This document shows, piece after piece, positions 7,551 through 15,951 of a DNA stretch of 36,231 nt. A model generated the notes under the pieces. The model made no database searches. It was not told the DNA's origin and worked only from the letters and a program-made list of their open reading frames with translations. A program made the translations under genes and the position numbers. Every line of letters starts with the position of its first letter. The stretch's first letter is position 1. Source of the DNA: Prevotella sp. (GTDB lineage Bacteria; Bacteroidota; Bacteroidia; Bacteroidales; Bacteroidaceae); the NCBI GenBank assembly GCA_017447515.1, contig JAFSNG010000019.1, positions 1-36,231 of the forward strand, given 5' to 3'.

Positions 7551-10247
7551 ATGAAGAGATTCCTACAAACAGTGATGCTTCTCACCGTTGTCGCTATGGC
7601 CGTTCAGGCTAAGGGTTGGAACGACCAGGAGTACAAGCAGATTGAGCAGAGCATCCGCCTGCCGCAGTTCGCTGATAAAGCGTATGTGATTACCAAGTAT
7701 GGTGCCAAGACCGACAATCCGGCTGCCAAGAATCAGAAAGCCATCCAGAAGGCTATCGACAAGTGTTCGCAGAAGGGCGGTGGACGCGTCGTTGTGCCTG
7801 CCGGGCAGAAGTTCCTCACCGCTGCCATCCAGTTGAAGAGTGGTGTCAACCTCGTCGTCGAGGAAGGTGCCGTGCTGGAGTTTGCCTTCGAGCCCGAGCT
7901 CTATCCCATCGTGCCGACGCGCTGGGAGGGTCTCGACTGCTGGAACCTCTCACCGCTGATTTATGCCTATCAGGCCCGTGATATAGCCATTACTGGCAAG
8001 GGCACCATCGACGGCGGCGGCTCGAACGAGACGTGGTGGCCGTGGTGCGGCAACAAGCGTTTTGGCATGAAGGAAGGCGGTATTGCCCAGAATCAGGGCG
8101 CCCGCGCCCGTCTGTTGCAGTATGCCGAGGACGGTGTGCCTATGGACGAGCGTCGCTTCGGTCCTAAGGATGGTCTTCGCCCGCAGATGATTAACCTGAA
8201 CCAGTGCGAGGGTATTCTCATCGAGGACGTTACGCTGTTGCGCTCGCCGTTCTGGGTCATTCACCCCTTGCTATCGACCGATATTACCGTGCGTGGCGTA
8301 CATATTAATAATGATGGCCCCAACGGCGACGGTTGCGACCCCGAGTCGTGCGACCGCGTGCTCATCGAGAACTGCTATTTCAATACTGGCGACGACTGTA
8401 TCGCCATCAAGAGCGGCCGCAACAACGACGGTCGCGAGGGTGGTCAGGGCAAGTATGCCGGACGTGCGTCGAAGAACATCATCATCCGCAACTCGAAGTT
8501 CAACAATGGTCACGGCGGCGTGGTCATCGGCTCTGAGATTAGCGGCGGCTGCCAGAATGTCTACGCCCACGACTGCGAGATGGACTCTCCGTCGCTGGAC
8601 CGCGTGCTGCGTATCAAGACAAACTCCTGCCGCGGGGGCATTGTCGAGAACATCAATATGCGTAACATCAGCGTCGGCCAGTGCGGCGAGGCCGTGCTCA
8701 AGATCAATACCGACTACGAGCCCCGCGAGGTTTGCTGTCGCGGTTTCTATCCCACCGTCCGCAACGTCACAATGGAGAACGTCACCTGTAAGAAGTCGAA
8801 GTACGGTGTGATGATTGTAGGCTACGACGACCCCAAGCTGGCTTATACCGTCAACAACATCACCGTGCGCAACTGCCGCTTCGACGGCGTCTATAGCAAG
8901 CCCATCCACCAGACTGGCCTTGCGCAGGACGTTACCTACGACAACCTCTTCATCAATGGTTCCCTCGTTTTGCAGGACAAGCCCTACAAGCACTACTCCG
9001 AGTGGCTGACGTATAGCGAGATGCAGCGTGTGCCGAATAGTTATTTGCTCGATTTCTCGACGAGTCCGAAGTGGAGCTATGTCATGGGCATCGAGCTCGA
9101 AGGCATGCTCGATACCTACCTCTGCTATGGTGGCGAGGCCATCCGCAAATACTGCCAAGAGTACACCGACACGATGATTTATGCCGACGGCAACATCCGC
9201 GGTTTCGACATTCTCGACTACAATCTCGACAACATCCGCACGGGTCATTTCGTTACCCGCATGTACGAGAACTGGCCCGAGGCGAAGAACCTCAAGGCCA
9301 TGCAGCTGATGATGAAGCAGTTGCAGGACCAGCCCCGCACCATTGTTGATAAGGTGTTCTGGCACAAGGCCATCTACGCCTATCAGGTGTGGCTCGACGG
9401 CATCTTCATGGGTCTGCCGTTCCGCGTCCTCACCGCCCCGATCACGTTGAACGTTGATAAGTCAAAGGTCAAAGGTCAAGGGTCAAAGGTTAACGTTCAA
9501 AGTATCTATGATGATGCCGTGAACCAGCTGAAGATTACCTACGAGCGCACGCTCGATCCCAAGACTGGCCTGAATCGTCACGCCTACGACGAGACGCGCA
9601 ACGCCTTCTGGGCCGATAAGGAAACGGGTTTGTCACAGCACTGCTGGGGTCGTGCGCAAGGTTGGTACACGATGGCGCTGATTGAAGTGCTGGACGCGCT
9701 GCCCGACGACTATGCCCGCAAGCAGGAAGTCGTGGAGTTGCTGGAGAAGGACTTCGACGCCATCCTCAAGTGGCAGGACAAGGACAGCGGCGTATGGTAT
9801 CAGGTGATGGACTCCCCGGGTCGTGAGGGAAATTACCTCGAGAGCACCTGTTCGGCCATGTTCACCTACGCACTGTTGAAGGCATATCGCAAAGGATATG
9901 TCGGCGAAAAGTACCGCGATGCTGGTATCAAGGCCTACAAGGGCATGATCAACAAGTTCATCCGCGTCAATGCCGACAAGACTATTTCGCTCACCGAGTG
10001 TTGCAGCGTCGCCGGTCTTGGTCCCGCCGAGACACCTGAGGTCGTTGCTGCCATGAAGAAAATCAACCCGAAGGGCAGCGTCAAGGAAAACCGCCGCCGC
10101 GACGGCAGTTACAATTACTACCTCTCCGAGCCCATCCGTGACAACGATGCGAAGGGCGTAGGCCCCTTCATCTGGGCTTCTCTCGAAATGGAAATGCTCG
10201 GCTACGACACCGACTCCGGCTACAGTCTTAACGTCAAAAAGAAGTAA
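7551..10247 (+). CDS. Secreted GH28 polygalacturonase-GH105 unsaturated glycuronidase fusion
   Basis: This 898-residue bifunctional pectin enzyme begins with a signal peptide (residues 1 to about 21, ending QAKG). Residues ~45-470 form a GH28 right-handed beta-helix with the family motifs NGDGCDP (~258-264), GDDCIAIKSG (~280-289), GHGGVVIGS (~320-328) and RIKT (~354-357). Residues ~500-890 form a GH105 (alpha/alpha)6 domain with the VWLDGIFMG motif containing the likely catalytic Asp (~616) and SQHCWGRAQGWY. GH28 cleaves galacturonan or rhamnogalacturonan; GH105 removes the unsaturated uronate that a pectate lyase leaves, fitting the PL1 gene next door. ATG 7551 was chosen because it follows the promoter and starts the signal peptide; an upstream TTG overlaps the -7 box. 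A heptamer repeat interrupts the GH105 domain at residues ~632-649. Confidence 0.93.
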   Translation: MKRFLQTVMLLTVVAMAVQAKGWNDQEYKQIEQSIRLPQFADKAYVITKYGAKTDNPAAKNQKAIQKAIDKCSQKGGGRVVVPAGQKFLTAAIQLKSGVNLVVEEGAVLEFAFEPELYPIVPTRWEGLDCWNLSPLIYAYQARDIAITGKGTIDGGGSNETWWPWCGNKRFGMKEGGIAQNQGARARLLQYAEDGVPMDERRFGPKDGLRPQMINLNQCEGILIEDVTLLRSPFWVIHPLLSTDITVRGVHINNDGPNGDGCDPESCDRVLIENCYFNTGDDCIAIKSGRNNDGREGGQGKYAGRASKNIIIRNSKFNNGHGGVVIGSEISGGCQNVYAHDCEMDSPSLDRVLRIKTNSCRGGIVENINMRNISVGQCGEAVLKINTDYEPREVCCRGFYPTVRNVTMENVTCKKSKYGVMIVGYDDPKLAYTVNNITVRNCRFDGVYSKPIHQTGLAQDVTYDNLFINGSLVLQDKPYKHYSEWLTYSEMQRVPNSYLLDFSTSPKWSYVMGIELEGMLDTYLCYGGEAIRKYCQEYTDTMIYADGNIRGFDILDYNLDNIRTGHFVTRMYENWPEAKNLKAMQLMMKQLQDQPRTIVDKVFWHKAIYAYQVWLDGIFMGLPFRVLTAPITLNVDKSKVKGQGSKVNVQSIYDDAVNQLKITYERTLDPKTGLNRHAYDETRNAFWADKETGLSQHCWGRAQGWYTMALIEVLDALPDDYARKQEVVELLEKDFDAILKWQDKDSGVWYQVMDSPGREGNYLESTCSAMFTYALLKAYRKGYVGEKYRDAGIKAYKGMINKFIRVNADKTISLTECCSVAGLGPAETPEVVAAMKKINPKGSVKENRRRDGSYNYYLSEPIRDNDAKGVGPFIWASLEMEMLGYDTDSGYSLNVKKK
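9444..9499 (+). repeat. Heptanucleotide satellite inside the GH105 domain
   Basis: Eight consecutive 7-bp units in perfect register: ACGTTGA, ACGTTGA, TAAGTCA, AAGGTCA, AAGGTCA, AGGGTCA, AAGGTTA, ACGTTCA. They encode a Lys/Val/Gly/Ser-rich loop (NVDKSKVKGQGSKVNVQ) just after the VWLDGIFMG motif. Eight units are 56 bp, so the gene stays open only because of flanking phase; adding or losing one unit would frameshift the GH105 domain. Confidence 0.85.
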
Positions 10248-10313
10248 GGGAAAGACGTAAACGTTTTCGGTTGATTTTAATCAATTTTCGTTCCGCTTTC
10301 CGATAAAAATGCG

Positions 10314-10321
10314 TAACTTTG
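10314..10321 (+). promoter_or_regulatory. -7 box before the pectate lyase gene
   Basis: TAACTTTG matches the TAnnTTTG element and lies 24 bp before ATG 10346. There is no exact -33 TTTG at the expected spacing. No terminator was seen between 10248 and this site, so read-through from the GH28-GH105 gene is also possible. Confidence 0.6.
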
Positions 10322-10345
10322 CAACAGAATTCAAAACAACTACTA

Positions 10346-12088
10346 ATGATTCTACTAAAAAAGTATTTTCTAACGCTGAGTGCAGCGATGGCAACGGTGA
10401 TGTCGGTGGCCCAGACGGGGGCACCGGCATTTCCCGGTGCAGAGGGTCACGGCCGCTACGTAACGGGTGGACGTGAGGGTTCGGTCTATCACGTGACAAA
10501 CCTGAAGAACAGTGGCTCGGGATCGTTCCGCGACGCTGTGAGCAAGGCTAATCGCATCGTCGTGTTCGACGTAGCAGGCGTCATTCCCTTGGCCAGCGAC
10601 CTGACCATGAAGGACAACATCACTATCCTCGGACAAACGGCGCCTTATCCAGGTGTTACTATACGTTATTATACCATTCGCCCGGGTGCAAACAATATCA
10701 TACGTTTCATCCGCTTCCGTCGTGGAGAGGAAAAGAATGTCAACGAGGGTGCCGATGCCACATGGCAGCGTAACAAGACGGGCATCATCCTCGACCACTG
10801 CTCGTTCTCGTGGAGTATCGACGAGGTGGCTTCGTATTACGATAACAACAACTTCACCATGCAGTGGTGTACGGTTGCCGAGAGTCTCGTGAATGCGGGT
10901 CACGGCAAGGGCGCTCATGGCTATGGCGGCATCTGGGGCGGCAAACTGGCTTCGTTCCACCATAATCTCATTGCCCACGTGGCTAACCGTTCGCCGCGTT
11001 TCAACGGTGCACGTTACGATTGGACGGGGTACACGAGCAACATGTTGTACGACGAGTATCAGTGGAAGAACGCCGTGCAGTCGGAGAACGTCGATTTCCG
11101 CAATTGTGTGGTTTATAACTGCAGTAATGGTTGCTATGGTGGTCCTGGCGGCGGCTATGTCAACATGGTGAACAACTACTATAAGACAGGTCCTGCCGGC
11201 ACTACGAATCGCGTTACGACGGTGTCGATAGCCAACAGCACCTCGTCGAGTGACAACAAGAAGTATTGGGATATGACCAGTCGTTACTACATCAACGGTA
11301 ACCGCGTCAATAATAATGAGAACCACGACTGGACGAACGTCAACTTTGACAGCGGCGTGGTGACTTACAACGGTGCCAAGTACACGAAAGACCCCAACCA
11401 CTACTATGGAGAAGACTTGGAATACACCAACATCAACGATGTTGACTGCCTGCCTATCAAACTTGACAGTCCGATGGCTCCCATTGGCGAGATTACGACC
11501 CATGTCGCTGCAACGGCTTTTGACAAAGTGCTGGCATTTGCCGGTTCCTCGCTTCATCGTGACGATGTCGACGCCCGTTATATGACGGAAGCCCACGACG
11601 GCACAGCGACCTATACCGGTAGTGTCACGAATAAAAAGGGACTGATTGACAAGGTTTCTGACGTCAATGGTTATACGGAGGATACTTTCCCCACAGGGCA
11701 GCACCCTTCCGACTACGACTCCGACGGTGACGGCATTCCCGACGATTGGGAGATTGCCAACGGATTGGATCCTGAGGATAAGTCGGACGGTATGAAAAAG
11801 ACTATCGACGAAAAAGGATGGTACACCAATCTGGAGGTCTTTGCCCACTCACTGGTTGAGGACATCATGAAGTCCGGCAACGAGGATGGCGACAGTAATT
11901 TCGAGGAATACTACCCTGCGTACAAGAAGCCCACGACGGCTATTGAGTCCGTTCGCACGTCGACAATCTTACATACGGAATACTATTCGCTGGACGGACG
12001 CAGGTTGGAAGAGCCGCAAAAAGGCGTCAACATCCGCGTGGAGCGAATGAGCAACGGAAAGACTATTACGACTAAAGTCCTTAAGTAG
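10346..12088 (+). CDS. Secreted PL1-type pectate lyase with calcium repeat and C-terminal tail
   Basis: This 580-residue secreted protein has a signal peptide (residues 1-23, ending VMSVAQ). The mature part begins APAFPGAEGHG, typical of Bacteroidetes PL1-like pectate lyases, and forms a parallel beta-helix; HVANRSPRFN contains the likely catalytic arginine. The enzyme would cut polygalacturonate by beta-elimination, making unsaturated ends for the GH105 domain encoded upstream. Near residue 463 there is a calcium-binding repeat, DYDSDGDGIPDDWE, of the thrombospondin-3 type. The last ~45 residues (YYSLDGRRLEEPQKGVNIRV) resemble the C-terminal tail of Prevotella secreted proteins, perhaps a type IX secretion signal. 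Start 10346 is chosen over an upstream TTG inside the promoter. Confidence 0.9.
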   Translation: MILLKKYFLTLSAAMATVMSVAQTGAPAFPGAEGHGRYVTGGREGSVYHVTNLKNSGSGSFRDAVSKANRIVVFDVAGVIPLASDLTMKDNITILGQTAPYPGVTIRYYTIRPGANNIIRFIRFRRGEEKNVNEGADATWQRNKTGIILDHCSFSWSIDEVASYYDNNNFTMQWCTVAESLVNAGHGKGAHGYGGIWGGKLASFHHNLIAHVANRSPRFNGARYDWTGYTSNMLYDEYQWKNAVQSENVDFRNCVVYNCSNGCYGGPGGGYVNMVNNYYKTGPAGTTNRVTTVSIANSTSSSDNKKYWDMTSRYYINGNRVNNNENHDWTNVNFDSGVVTYNGAKYTKDPNHYYGEDLEYTNINDVDCLPIKLDSPMAPIGEITTHVAATAFDKVLAFAGSSLHRDDVDARYMTEAHDGTATYTGSVTNKKGLIDKVSDVNGYTEDTFPTGQHPSDYDSDGDGIPDDWEIANGLDPEDKSDGMKKTIDEKGWYTNLEVFAHSLVEDIMKSGNEDGDSNFEEYYPAYKKPTTAIESVRTSTILHTEYYSLDGRRLEEPQKGVNIRVERMSNGKTITTKVLK

Positions 12089-12111
12089 AAAGATTGTTAG
12101 GAGAAAAAGAA

Positions 12112-12137
12112 GGATTCAGTGATGAATCCTTTTTTTA
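12112..12137. terminator. Bidirectional terminator between PL1 and MATE genes
   Basis: GGATTCA (12112-12118) and TGAATCC (12123-12129) enclose a 4-nt loop; a run of seven or more T follows on the plus strand and a T-rich tract follows on the minus strand. It serves both convergent genes and overlaps the MATE stop codon (12135-12137). Confidence 0.9.
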
Positions 12138-13496
12138 TGCTATCTTCCGCATCCAGCCGCCGTGGAACAGGCGTGCGAGGAAGATGATGCCGCGGAAGGT
12201 CAGTTCGATGGCCATGGCCGTCCAGACACCTGGCAATCCGTAGGTAACAGCCAACACGGCGGCGAGCGTCAAGCGAACGCCCCACATCGACAGCAGACTC
12301 ATAATGGCGGGTTTCAGCGTGTCGCCAGCACCGACGAACACACCGTTGCAGACGATGGATGCTGCAAACAACGGTTCTGCGAAGGCCTCAATACGCAGAC
12401 ACTGTGTCCCCAAGGCAATGATTTCTTTGACGGGTGTCATGATGGCCATCAGTTCGGCTGCAAAAACATACATAAACAGCCCCATCAGCGTCATCACGCC
12501 CATGCCCAGTGCTACCGACATGTGGGCAAACTGGCGCGTGAGCAGTTTCTTGCCCGCGCCGAAACTCTGTCCCACCAGCGTCGTGGCGGCCTCGGCAATG
12601 CCAAAGCCCGGCATGTAGCAGAGACTCTCGACGGTGATGGCCAACGAATGGGTAGCAATGGCCATCGTGCCTAACGGTGCGACGATGAGCGTGCTGACAA
12701 CCTGTGCCGAGCCCATCAGCAGGTGTTGCAGCGCCATGGGTGCGCCAATCCTGAATGCGTTGCCCACGACATCGGCCTTGGGCTTGAACTTATCCCACGA
12801 CAGCGGCAACTTCTGACCTCTCACCTCTTCCCTCTTACCTCTTTTCAGGATGCCCAGCATGTCCGAGCGGTACAGCAGGAAATACATCATCAGCAGGGCA
12901 GTGATGAACATGGCCAGACACGTGCCGATGGCTGCACCTGCCACGCCCATGCCTAACAGATAGATGAACGCGTAGTTGAACACGACATCCATGACGCACA
13001 TCAGGATGTTAAGTATCGACGGAATCTTCATGTTGCCCGAGCATTTCAGCATCGAGCCCGCCAGACCCTCCATTTGGAAGAAGATGCCTGCCCCACAGAA
13101 AATGGCGAAATAGAGCGATGCGTCGTGGGCGATTTCCTCCGTACCGCCCAACCAATAGGGCAGGGGAATGCTGATGGCCTCGGCGACGAGCATCATGCTG
13201 ATGGCATATATCGCACAACATACCAGCGACTGACGTAACACGCGCTGGGCGCGATTGATGTCGTTGGCCCCGATGGCGTGCGCTACCTGCACCGAGAAAC
13301 CCATGTTGACTGCCGACGCCAGTCCGCCCATCAACCAGCCTGTCGTCTCGACGAGTCCGATGGCTGCTGAGGCCTTCGCGCCCAGGTGTCCGACCATCGA
13401 CGCATCGATGAAGAACATGACCGTGGCGGAAATCTGCGCCAGAATAGAGGGAATACTCAGGCTGACAATCAACCTGAGTTTCTCGCCCTGCGTCAT
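12135..13496 (-). CDS. MATE-family multidrug efflux transporter
   Basis: This protein of at least 453 residues has about twelve hydrophobic segments and MATE-type features: SIPSILAQISATVMFFIDASMVGHLGA at the N-terminus is split by family into helix 1 and 2, and FGIAEAATTLVGQSFGAGK starts the second half. MATE proteins export cationic drugs or metabolites using Na+ or H+ gradients. ATG 13496 is the first canonical start, but the frame stays open upstream to a stop at 13560 and encodes a plausible N-terminal helix (DRSKELLAYIREGRE) with no ATG, GTG or TTG, so the start is doubtful. The cytoplasmic loop between the two halves (KRGKREEVRGQK) is made by a heptamer repeat. It lies downstream of GH31 on the same strand, 82 bp away. 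Confidence 0.9.
   Translation of the reverse strand: MTQGEKLRLIVSLSIPSILAQISATVMFFIDASMVGHLGAKASAAIGLVETTGWLMGGLASAVNMGFSVQVAHAIGANDINRAQRVLRQSLVCCAIYAISMMLVAEAISIPLPYWLGGTEEIAHDASLYFAIFCGAGIFFQMEGLAGSMLKCSGNMKIPSILNILMCVMDVVFNYAFIYLLGMGVAGAAIGTCLAMFITALLMMYFLLYRSDMLGILKRGKREEVRGQKLPLSWDKFKPKADVVGNAFRIGAPMALQHLLMGSAQVVSTLIVAPLGTMAIATHSLAITVESLCYMPGFGIAEAATTLVGQSFGAGKKLLTRQFAHMSVALGMGVMTLMGLFMYVFAAELMAIMTPVKEIIALGTQCLRIEAFAEPLFAASIVCNGVFVGAGDTLKPAIMSLLSMWGVRLTLAAVLAVTYGLPGVWTAMAIELTFRGIIFLARLFHGGWMRKIA
12812..12846 (-). repeat. Heptanucleotide satellite inside the MATE gene
   Basis: Five 7-bp units on the plus strand: TCTGACC, TCTCACC, TCTTCCC, TCTTACC, TCTTTTC (consensus TCTYACC; GGTRAGA on the coding strand). 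They encode the basic loop KRGKREEVRGQ between the two six-helix halves. The same unit forms the GH5/GH31 spacer at 15882-15951. Confidence 0.85.
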
Positions 13497-13578
13497 CTCG
13501 CGACCCTCGCGGATGTAGGCTAGGAGTTCCTTGCTACGGTCTTTCGTATCGTTTAGTTTTTACGTTCCGTTAGAGACG

Positions 13579-15879
13579 TTATTTTGTGATCACGGTGGTC
13601 TTCGTGTCGCCGGGCTTGAACAGCAGACCCTCGCACTTCTTGGCATCGGCCTTGTACGTGCGTAGCTCTATCTTGTTCCAGTCTATCTCGTCGGTGCGTT
13701 GTGCCAGTGGTGCATGGGGGATGATGCTGCCGTCCTTCACCAGGATGATGGCAGGAATCTTGCCTGCCACGATGGTCTGATAACCGCCGCTGTACACCTT
13801 GCCCGTCTGGTAGTCAATCCACTTCCCCTTGGGCAGATAGACGTCGCGGCTGTTGCCGCTCTCCATCAGCGGGGCTACGAGGATTTGCGAACCGAACATA
13901 TATTCGTCCTCCACATACCACGCCCCCTTGTCGTCGGGGAACTCTACCAGTAGGGCGCGCACCATCGGCAGTCCGCGCTCCGAGCAGTCCTTCGCCTGGG
14001 CATAGACGTACGGCATCAGCCGGTATTTCATTTCGGCACACTCGCGGAAGGCTTTCGTGAACGACTCGCTGATGAGCCAAGGCTCCGTGGGCGGTGCACC
14101 GTGGGCTCGCGTATGGCTCGACAGGAAACCGAACGGCAACCAACGGCGATAGATGTCCTCGGGCGAAGCGGTCACAAAGCCGCCCATGTCGTGACTCCAG
14201 AACGAGAATCCGCTGAGGCCAAACGACAGGCCGCCGCGCAGGTCGCCCAACAGTCCGGTATTGTTCGTTGCCGCATCGCCGCCCCAGTGCAGGGCGTAAC
14301 GCTGGGAACCGGCCCACGCCGAGCGCGCCCAGATGATGCCTTCGCCGGGATGCGAGCGTTCCACCACTTCCCACAGGGCTTTGTTGTAGCGCAGCGGATA
14401 GAGGTTGTGCTCGTACAGGCCGCCCTTGCCGCTATGATAGAAGCCGTTATAGGGTGCTGCCTCGCCGAAGTCGCACTTGATGGTCGATACGCCTTGCTTC
14501 ATCAGACCCTCAATCTTCGACTGGTACCAGCTGACGGTCTCAGGATTCGAGAAGTCCAGGATGGCATCCTCCACCGGCATGCCGCCCGTAGCATTCACCA
14601 CGTGCAGCCCCTTTTCAATAATCTCCGGGAAGAAACGGTTCTTCGGCGTGAAGTAAGGCAACTGCCACAGACAAGTGTGGAAACCGTCCTTCTTCAGCTG
14701 CTTCAACATCCCGACAGGGTCAGGGAAGCGGTCCTTCGCAAACTGGTAGTCACACTGCCAGTCGACGCCGAACCAGCCCGTGTCGAAGTGGATGACGTCG
14801 CTGGGAATCTTGTGCGCCCTCAACTGACGGGCAATCTCCAGTCCCTCTTCCTGCGAGAAATAGGTGATGCGGCTCATCCACGTGCCAAAGCTCCACAGCG
14901 GCAGCATCGGACTCTTGCCGGTAATGTCGGTGTATTCGTTGAGGATGTCCTTCGGCTCGCCGAAGAACACAAAGAAGTCCATCTGCTCGTCGGCCATAAA
15001 CAGCCGCTGTGCGCCGATGTACGAGGCTCCGAAGTCGCAGGTGACAGGTGCCGACGTATGCATAAAAATGCCGTAGCCGCGATTCGAGAAGTAAAACGGC
15101 ACGGGCTTATACTGTCCGTCGGTCTCAGGACCTTGGGGGTCGGTCACGCTCAGGTGCACCTTCTGCCCCACCTTGTTCAGCGACGTAAACGACTCGCCGC
15201 AACCGTAGATCCGTTCGCCGGGCGACAACAGGAATACGGGGTTGATGCTGCGCGAATTGTCCGAGCCGCGCTTGATAAACGAGAACGGCAACAGCTTCAC
15301 CTGTGTCGAGTCGTTGTCAATGATATGACGCGTCTGCGTCAGCACCCGTCCCTTCGCGTCCTTGATGACGATGCGGAACGGATACGGCTGCACCTCGATG
15401 CTTCCGTATTCTGATTTGTTGGCAGTTCGGCTGCCAGCCGCCTTCTGCTTAAAAGCGTCACAGAACATCACGTCGTCCTGATCCGTCGTCTTCGGCTCCA
15501 CCGGCGTCGTCAGCATCCGGATGCGTGCCGTCCGCGGCGTAATCCACTCCACCTTGATTTTCAGCGCGGGGTCGTTCTCGTAGGCTGCATCGGGGAAGTC
15601 CAGCATCTGCATCCTTACGGGCCAGTAGCCGTTCAGGTTGAATGCCTGACGCGGGCTCAGCCGGTAGCGTTTCCACTGCACCAGTCCCTCGCCCTTCGCT
15701 GCGTCGTAACTCACCAGCGAGTCCGCCAGGAAATACGTGTTCGACAGGTCGTAGAAGTCCGTCGACATATCTTTTTGCATACACTGCAGGTACTGAATGC
15801 CTGCATTCGTCTGAATCTGCGCCGTGGCGGCTACTGCCCACCACACCAGACATGCTGTTCCAATAATTTTTCTCATCAT
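13579..15879 (-). CDS. Secreted GH31 glycosidase, probable alpha-xylosidase
   Basis: This 766-residue protein has a signal peptide (residues 1 to ~21, ending AATAQ). The GH31 barrel starts near residue 325 (LPLWSFGTWMSR). The catalytic nucleophile is Asp470 in IKCDFGE and the acid/base is Asp535 in HWGGDAATNN, in the same arrangement as YicI-type alpha-xylosidases; WSFGTWMSRITY and FDTGWFGVDWQCDY also resemble that subgroup. The likely role is removing alpha-1,6-xylose from xyloglucan oligosaccharides. The upstream gene on the same strand is a GH5 endoglucanase, supporting a xyloglucan pair. The 46-bp spacer is a heptamer satellite. Alpha-glucosidase activity cannot be excluded by motif alone. 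Confidence 0.92.
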   Translation of the reverse strand: MMRKIIGTACLVWWAVAATAQIQTNAGIQYLQCMQKDMSTDFYDLSNTYFLADSLVSYDAAKGEGLVQWKRYRLSPRQAFNLNGYWPVRMQMLDFPDAAYENDPALKIKVEWITPRTARIRMLTTPVEPKTTDQDDVMFCDAFKQKAAGSRTANKSEYGSIEVQPYPFRIVIKDAKGRVLTQTRHIIDNDSTQVKLLPFSFIKRGSDNSRSINPVFLLSPGERIYGCGESFTSLNKVGQKVHLSVTDPQGPETDGQYKPVPFYFSNRGYGIFMHTSAPVTCDFGASYIGAQRLFMADEQMDFFVFFGEPKDILNEYTDITGKSPMLPLWSFGTWMSRITYFSQEEGLEIARQLRAHKIPSDVIHFDTGWFGVDWQCDYQFAKDRFPDPVGMLKQLKKDGFHTCLWQLPYFTPKNRFFPEIIEKGLHVVNATGGMPVEDAILDFSNPETVSWYQSKIEGLMKQGVSTIKCDFGEAAPYNGFYHSGKGGLYEHNLYPLRYNKALWEVVERSHPGEGIIWARSAWAGSQRYALHWGGDAATNNTGLLGDLRGGLSFGLSGFSFWSHDMGGFVTASPEDIYRRWLPFGFLSSHTRAHGAPPTEPWLISESFTKAFRECAEMKYRLMPYVYAQAKDCSERGLPMVRALLVEFPDDKGAWYVEDEYMFGSQILVAPLMESGNSRDVYLPKGKWIDYQTGKVYSGGYQTIVAGKIPAIILVKDGSIIPHAPLAQRTDEIDWNKIELRTYKADAKKCEGLLFKPGDTKTTVITK

Positions 15880-15881
15880 AT

Positions 15882-15951
15882 TCTTATTTCTTACCTCTTA
15901 CTTCTCACCTCTCACCTCTCACCACTCACCTCTTACCTCTCACCTCTTCTT
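15882..15951 (-). repeat. Ten-unit heptanucleotide satellite at the GH5/GH31 junction
   Basis: Ten 7-bp units in unbroken register on the plus strand: TCTTATT, TCTTACC, TCTTACT, TCTCACC three times, ACTCACC, TCTTACC, TCTCACC, TCTTCTT. The array fills the whole spacer and also encodes the last eight or so residues (KEEVRGKR) and the TGA stop (15926-15928) of the GH5 protein. Confidence 0.92.

Noticed and set aside
8271-9365. Long open frame (364 codons) on the minus strand opposite the GH28-GH105 gene
   Set aside because: It lies fully antisense to an enzyme with clear catalytic motifs, has no promoter, and its sequence is a composition effect of the coding strand.
10370-11848. 492-codon open frame antisense to the pectate lyase
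   Set aside because: The plus-strand protein has a signal peptide, PL1 motifs and a calcium repeat; the antisense frame has no family resemblance or start signals.
14101-15414. 437-codon plus-strand frame opposite GH31
   Set aside because: Antisense shadow of the GH31 gene, whose catalytic motifs and signal peptide are clear.
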